Source: Candidatus Izemoplasma sp. (GTDB lineage Bacteria; Bacillota_I; Bacilli_A; Izemoplasmatales; Izemoplasmataceae). Taken from it: DNA of 37,815 bases. The translations under genes and the position numbers were made by a program. Location of the stretch: assembly GCA_007117835.1 (NCBI GenBank), contig SKFU01000088.1:1-37815 (forward strand). The letters are read 5' to 3'. Below, one piece after another: positions 34,306 to 37,815 of this stretch (the stretch's first letter is position 1; every line of letters starts with the position of its first letter). The notes under the pieces were generated by a model that had not been told where the DNA came from, did not search any database, and worked only from the letters and a program-made list of their open reading frames with translations.

Positions 34306-35223
34306 ATGAAGTTTCCTGATGAGTTAATGTTTTTAAAAAATGGGCGTGCCAAACAAAAACAAACAAGTCTGTCGATGACAGGGCTTTTAACTGTGGTTAG
34401 CGGCGCCACATCTGGTGTCGGTTTATCGACGATTAAACGGCTTGCGAAAGCCGGGTCAAACATTGTCATGGTATGTCGTAACCAGGCGAAAGCTGAACCG
34501 ATAAAACGCGCGATTGAATCTCAATATTCAGTCTCTGTCGATATCGTTATCGCTGATTTTATGGTCTTTGATTCTGTAAAATCTGCGGCGAGTCTAATCA
34601 ATAAAAGCTATGATCGAATCGATGTTTTGATTAATAGTGTTGGCATTCATTCAACCAAAAAGATATATACCAAGGATGGCATTGAATCGAGTTTTTGTGT
34701 CAATCATTTAAGTGTGTTTTTGTTTACTGAGCTATTGCTTGATAAGTTAATAAAAAGCGCGCCTGCGAGAATTATTCATGTGAGTTCAGAAGGTCATAGA
34801 TTTAGTGGTGTGAACCTTAAAGACGTCAACTTTAAGCGTCGCATTTATACTGGTCTAAGAGGGTATGGCCAATCAAAAAGTGCTCAACTGTTGGCCATGA
34901 GTGCGCATAATGAACTACTTAAAGGGACAGGTGTTACGATTAATGCCTGTCATCCTGGTGCAGTAAAAACCAATATCGGAAACAATAATGGCCTATTATA
35001 CCGAGTGTTTTCTAAAGTGATTACATCCCGTTTCTTAAAAGACGTTTCACGCGCTTCAGACGCGCTTTATTACTTAGCCGCAGACCCTTCGATGCAGGCG
35101 ATATCCGGTAAATTTTTTCATCTAACGATCGAAGAAAAACCGGCAAAACATGCATTAACCCATGATTTAGTCAATCCCGTCTATAATTTAAGTAAAGTCA
35201 TGACAGGCCTAGCCAATGAATGA
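34306..35223 (+). CDS. Short-chain dehydrogenase, retinol-dehydrogenase-like
   Basis: 305 residues. The cofactor loop is SGATSGVG (about 32-39) and is followed by MVCRNQAKAE, whose Arg fits NADP(H). NSVG replaces the common NNAG. Catalytic serine is in HVSSEGHRFSG, and Tyr-x3-Lys is YGQSK. The overall pattern resembles the RDH11-14/WWOX subgroup, which acts on retinoids or other long polyenes and steroids, but substrate cannot be read from sequence. GGAAGGA precedes the ATG. Its stop overlaps the next start by 8 bases (ATGAATGA). Confidence 0.85.
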   Translation: MKFPDELMFLKNGRAKQKQTSLSMTGLLTVVSGATSGVGLSTIKRLAKAGSNIVMVCRNQAKAEPIKRAIESQYSVSVDIVIADFMVFDSVKSAASLINKSYDRIDVLINSVGIHSTKKIYTKDGIESSFCVNHLSVFLFTELLLDKLIKSAPARIIHVSSEGHRFSGVNLKDVNFKRRIYTGLRGYGQSKSAQLLAMSAHNELLKGTGVTINACHPGAVKTNIGNNNGLLYRVFSKVITSRFLKDVSRASDALYYLAADPSMQAISGKFFHLTIEEKPAKHALTHDLVNPVYNLSKVMTGLANE

Positions 35224-36799
35224 TTATGATGTGATTATTGTCGGTGGGGGTATCGCCGGGTTGACGGCCGCAGCGTATGCATCAAAAGCCAATTTACGTG
35301 TCTGTTTAATTGAAAAACACACCAGTTTCGGTGGAAACATTAGTTCTTTTTCATATCATGGTCACCAGTTTGATGGTGGTATTCGTTCGATTGAATCCTC
35401 AGGTGTTTTAAAGCCGATGATCGCTGATTTAGATCTTGATATTACTTTGATAAAAAGTCCTGTCACATTAGGTATAAAGCATGATGTCATCACGCTGAGT
35501 GATAGAAATGATATGGACGCTTACGAAGCCTTACTGATAAAGCATTTTCCAAAAGAAGCCGGGGCAATCAAGGCGATTGTTAAAAAAATGAAAAATATAT
35601 TGAACCACATGGATGTTTTGTATGGCATTGACAATCCTATCATTGTCGATATAAAAAAAAGACCACGGTATGCGTTAAGCTTAATCCCTTGGTTGTTTAA
35701 GTTTATCCCAACCATATTAACCATTAACCGACTTACCATGCCTGTCAATAATTACTTGAGAAAGTATACAAATAATCAAGCATTAATTGATATAATCACT
35801 CAACATTTTTTTAAGTCAACACCCACTTTTTTTGCACTTGGTTATTTCAATATATACTTTGATTACTATTACCCATTGGGAGGCACAGGGCAATTGATTA
35901 AAGCGCTAGAAGACAGTCTCTCAACCACAAATGCAACGCTTTTAAAATCTAAAAAAATCACATCAATTGATGCATATAATCACGAAGTTACCGATCATCA
36001 AGGCACGGTTTATCGCTATAAGAAGTTGGTATGGGCCGCAGACCTTAATGCTTTATACAATCAGTTAACCCCTTTAAACACATTCAACCCGCGTACTCAA
36101 TCAAGGATTAACGCAAAAAAAGAACTGTTAATCAATAAACGGGGTGCCGAATCTGTGTTGACAGTTTATCTTCAAACTGACTTACCGCTTGATTATTTTA
36201 GTGCAATTGCGAGTGGGCATTTCTTTTACACAGCGAGCACGTTAGGCATCCACGCCAACACGTATGATTACTCAAAAGATCAAAGCACGCTGTTTGATAC
36301 ATTAAAATCGCTTTACGATTTAGAAACTTATGAAATCTCGATCCCCGCTTTAAGAGATTCTTCGCTCTCACCCAAAAATGAAACAGGACTAATTGTGGCT
36401 ATCTTGTTTTCATATGATTTGATCAAACACATTGAAGATTGCGGTTTTTATGATGATTTTAAAGCAATGACACAAACACACTTCATTAAGCATTTGTCAC
36501 AGTCAATCTATCCCAATCTTGAAAACCACATTATCCGTAGCTTTTGCTCAACACCACTTACTGTTAAAAACAATACAAGCAGTACTGATGGGGCAATCAT
36601 TGGTTGGGCTTATGACAGTAATCCGATACCGGTACATCATAAAATGTCAAAAATTACCCAATCGGTTAATACACCAATTCCTGATATCTATCAAGCCGGA
36701 CAATGGTCATTCAGTCCTGCCGGTGTGCCAATTTCAATCATTACAGGAAAACTTGCGGCGGACAAAACCATAAAGGCTTTAAAACCTATAAAATACTAA
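35216..36799 (+). CDS. CrtI/CrtISO-type FAD-dependent oxidoreductase (first of two)
   Basis: 527 residues. The N-terminal FAD/NAD fingerprint is VIIVGGGIAGLTAAAYASK, ending in LIEKH; the C-terminal FAD site is [36 protein letters not shown] in the middle is typical of phytoene desaturase, carotenoid isomerase and retinol saturase-like enzymes. It should act on a hydrophobic polyene or lipid, perhaps at the membrane surface. Translation is probably coupled to the SDR. The next gene is a paralogue 15 bases downstream. No phytoene synthase is seen in the window. Confidence 0.85.
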   Translation: MNDYDVIIVGGGIAGLTAAAYASKANLRVCLIEKHTSFGGNISSFSYHGHQFDGGIRSIESSGVLKPMIADLDLDITLIKSPVTLGIKHDVITLSDRNDMDAYEALLIKHFPKEAGAIKAIVKKMKNILNHMDVLYGIDNPIIVDIKKRPRYALSLIPWLFKFIPTILTINRLTMPVNNYLRKYTNNQALIDIITQHFFKSTPTFFALGYFNIYFDYYYPLGGTGQLIKALEDSLSTTNATLLKSKKITSIDAYNHEVTDHQGTVYRYKKLVWAADLNALYNQLTPLNTFNPRTQSRINAKKELLINKRGAESVLTVYLQTDLPLDYFSAIASGHFFYTASTLGIHANTYDYSKDQSTLFDTLKSLYDLETYEISIPALRDSSLSPKNETGLIVAILFSYDLIKHIEDCGFYDDFKAMTQTHFIKHLSQSIYPNLENHIIRSFCSTPLTVKNNTSSTDGAIIGWAYDSNPIPVHHKMSKITQSVNTPIPDIYQAGQWSFSPAGVPISIITGKLAADKTIKALKPIKY

Positions 36800-36814
36800 A
36801 AGGAGGCCACTTTT

Positions 36815-37815
36815 ATGACAAAACGTATTGTTATTGTCGGCGCTGGCATTTCTGGATTAACAGCGGCTGCATATTTAGCAAAAGCTGGTCACCATGTCAC
36901 CTTATTAGAAAAATCTGAAGATATCGGTGGTTTGGTTGGCAGTTTTACGGTCAATGGATTCACTTTTGATCATGGTATTCGTGGCGTAGAAAACTCAGGT
37001 ACGCTTTTTCCGATGTTAAAACAACTGGGTATTGCGATTGATTTTTTACCAAATGTTGTTGATATGGGGATTGCTGAGCAGATGATTTCGATTACGCCTG
37101 AAAACAATTTCGGTACTTACAAAGATTTGTTGCTAAAGACCTATCCTAATGACGCTGTTGCCATTGAAAAAATCTTTATAGATGTTAAAAAAATCTCGCG
37201 CTACATGAATGTTTTGTATGATATCGATAACCCATTATTTTTGGACCCAAAAGAAGATTACAAGTATTTACTTAAAACAATCGTGCCATGGATGTTTAAA
37301 TATACCTTCACCATCGGTAAAATAGAGAAACTGAAACAACCGATTGTTCCCTATTTAAAAAAATATACCCAAAATATGGATTTAATTGATGCCATAAGCC
37401 AACACTTTTTTACTGATACACCAGCGTTTTTTGCACTGAGCTATCTAAAAATGCATAGTGACTACTACTATCCTTTGGGGGGGACTCAGTCGATTGTTTA
37501 TGCGTTACGCGATTTCATTGTCCAACATCAAGGCATAATAAAAACACACACTGAAGTTACCGCGACTGATGTCAACGCAAAAATAGCTTACAGTGGTAGT
37601 GATGCTTATCCTTATGATGTGTTACTGTGGTGTGGTGATTTAAATCATATGTATCAAGGCATCCGCAATACTGATATCAATTATCATCACCCTCAAGCAG
37701 AGCTCGCCAAAGCAAAAGGCAATGATTCTTTATACCAAATGTACGTATCCGTAGATTTGGATTATTCGTATTATCAAGAAAAGTTCTCAGGGCATGTGTT
37801 TTACATGCCACAAAA
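36815..37815 (+). CDS. CrtI/CrtISO-type FAD-dependent oxidoreductase (second, truncated by window end)
   Basis: The frame opens at an ATG with AGGAGG upstream and stays open for 333 codons to the edge. It begins [21 protein letters not shown] and shares many landmarks with its neighbour: [11 protein letters not shown] (versus DGGIRSIESSG), VLYDIDNP (versus VLYGIDNP), [13 protein letters not shown] and [17 protein letters not shown]. It is thus a tandem paralogue, diverged well beyond a recent copy. The C-terminal FAD site is outside the window. Paired desaturase-like enzymes may form a heteromer or act in succession. Confidence 0.85.
   Translation, partial: MTKRIVIVGAGISGLTAAAYLAKAGHHVTLLEKSEDIGGLVGSFTVNGFTFDHGIRGVENSGTLFPMLKQLGIAIDFLPNVVDMGIAEQMISITPENNFGTYKDLLLKTYPNDAVAIEKIFIDVKKISRYMNVLYDIDNPLFLDPKEDYKYLLKTIVPWMFKYTFTIGKIEKLKQPIVPYLKKYTQNMDLIDAISQHFFTDTPAFFALSYLKMHSDYYYPLGGTQSIVYALRDFIVQHQGIIKTHTEVTATDVNAKIAYSGSDAYPYDVLLWCGDLNHMYQGIRNTDINYHHPQAELAKAKGNDSLYQMYVSVDLDYSYYQEKFSGHVFYMPQ

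Noticed and set aside
1-37815. Use of TGA as tryptophan (Mycoplasma code)
   Set aside because: TGA ends the thiF-like, MoeA-fusion and SDR genes at family-appropriate lengths, and TGG is used for tryptophan.
1-37815. CRISPR arrays, insertion sequences, phage genes, tRNA or rRNA
   Set aside because: No regularly spaced repeats, transposase or integrase motifs, or tRNA-like cloverleaf were recognised while reading. A covariance scan could still reveal a small RNA that I missed.

Overview
The window reads as chromosomal DNA of a low-GC, Gram-positive-type bacterium. Evidence for this is the many AGGAGG-type ribosome sites, the TTGAAA-17-TATAAT promoters, lipoprotein rather than periplasmic binding proteins, and an OpuA/ProU-type betaine importer. 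TGA acts as a stop in several genes (ThiF-like, MoeA fusion, SDR), so the Mycoplasma code is not used. W-dependent AOR, osmolyte import, NhaC, and a heliorhodopsin suggest a saline or sediment anaerobe or facultative anaerobe, perhaps near Izemoplasma/Haloplasma-like Bacillota. That placement is a guess; no rRNA marker is present.

Layout. 1-167: start of a GAF-domain protein, cut by the left edge. 418-1847: arsR-acr3 arsenite resistance. 1975-13690: a tungsten/molybdenum pterin island. It holds moaB; a minus-strand operon aor - radical SAM maturase - moaD - thiF-like; and a plus-strand operon tupABC - moeA - moeA/PBP fusion - moaA - moaC - MOSC. The plus-strand operon is preceded by a Moco-type riboswitch with its own terminator. 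Together these genes import tungstate, build the pterin, insert the metal and mature the aldehyde:ferredoxin oxidoreductase.

13804-19904 (minus strand): a CDP-alcohol phosphatidyltransferase, a YbaN-like membrane protein, catalase, and a proX-proW-proV glycine betaine importer. 20411-24569: two large GGDEF signalling proteins (5TM-PAS-GGDEF-HD-GYP and TPR-GAF-GGDEF), probably one operon. 24655-27657: methyltransferase, small GlsB-type membrane protein, NhaC antiporter.

27821-28585: a clear heliorhodopsin, divergent from nhaC. 28804-33620: RluF pseudouridine synthase, M28 peptidase, PAF-AH-like hydrolase, GNAT acetyltransferase and a small flavodoxin, all on the minus strand. 33823-end: a plus-strand operon of an NTF2/SnoaL-like protein, a retinol-dehydrogenase-like SDR and two tandem CrtI-type FAD oxidoreductases, the second cut by the right edge.

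The two most interesting themes are the self-contained tungsten cofactor island, and the heliorhodopsin lying 5 kb from a possible retinoid/polyene redox operon. No mobile elements, CRISPR arrays, tRNA or rRNA genes were recognised.
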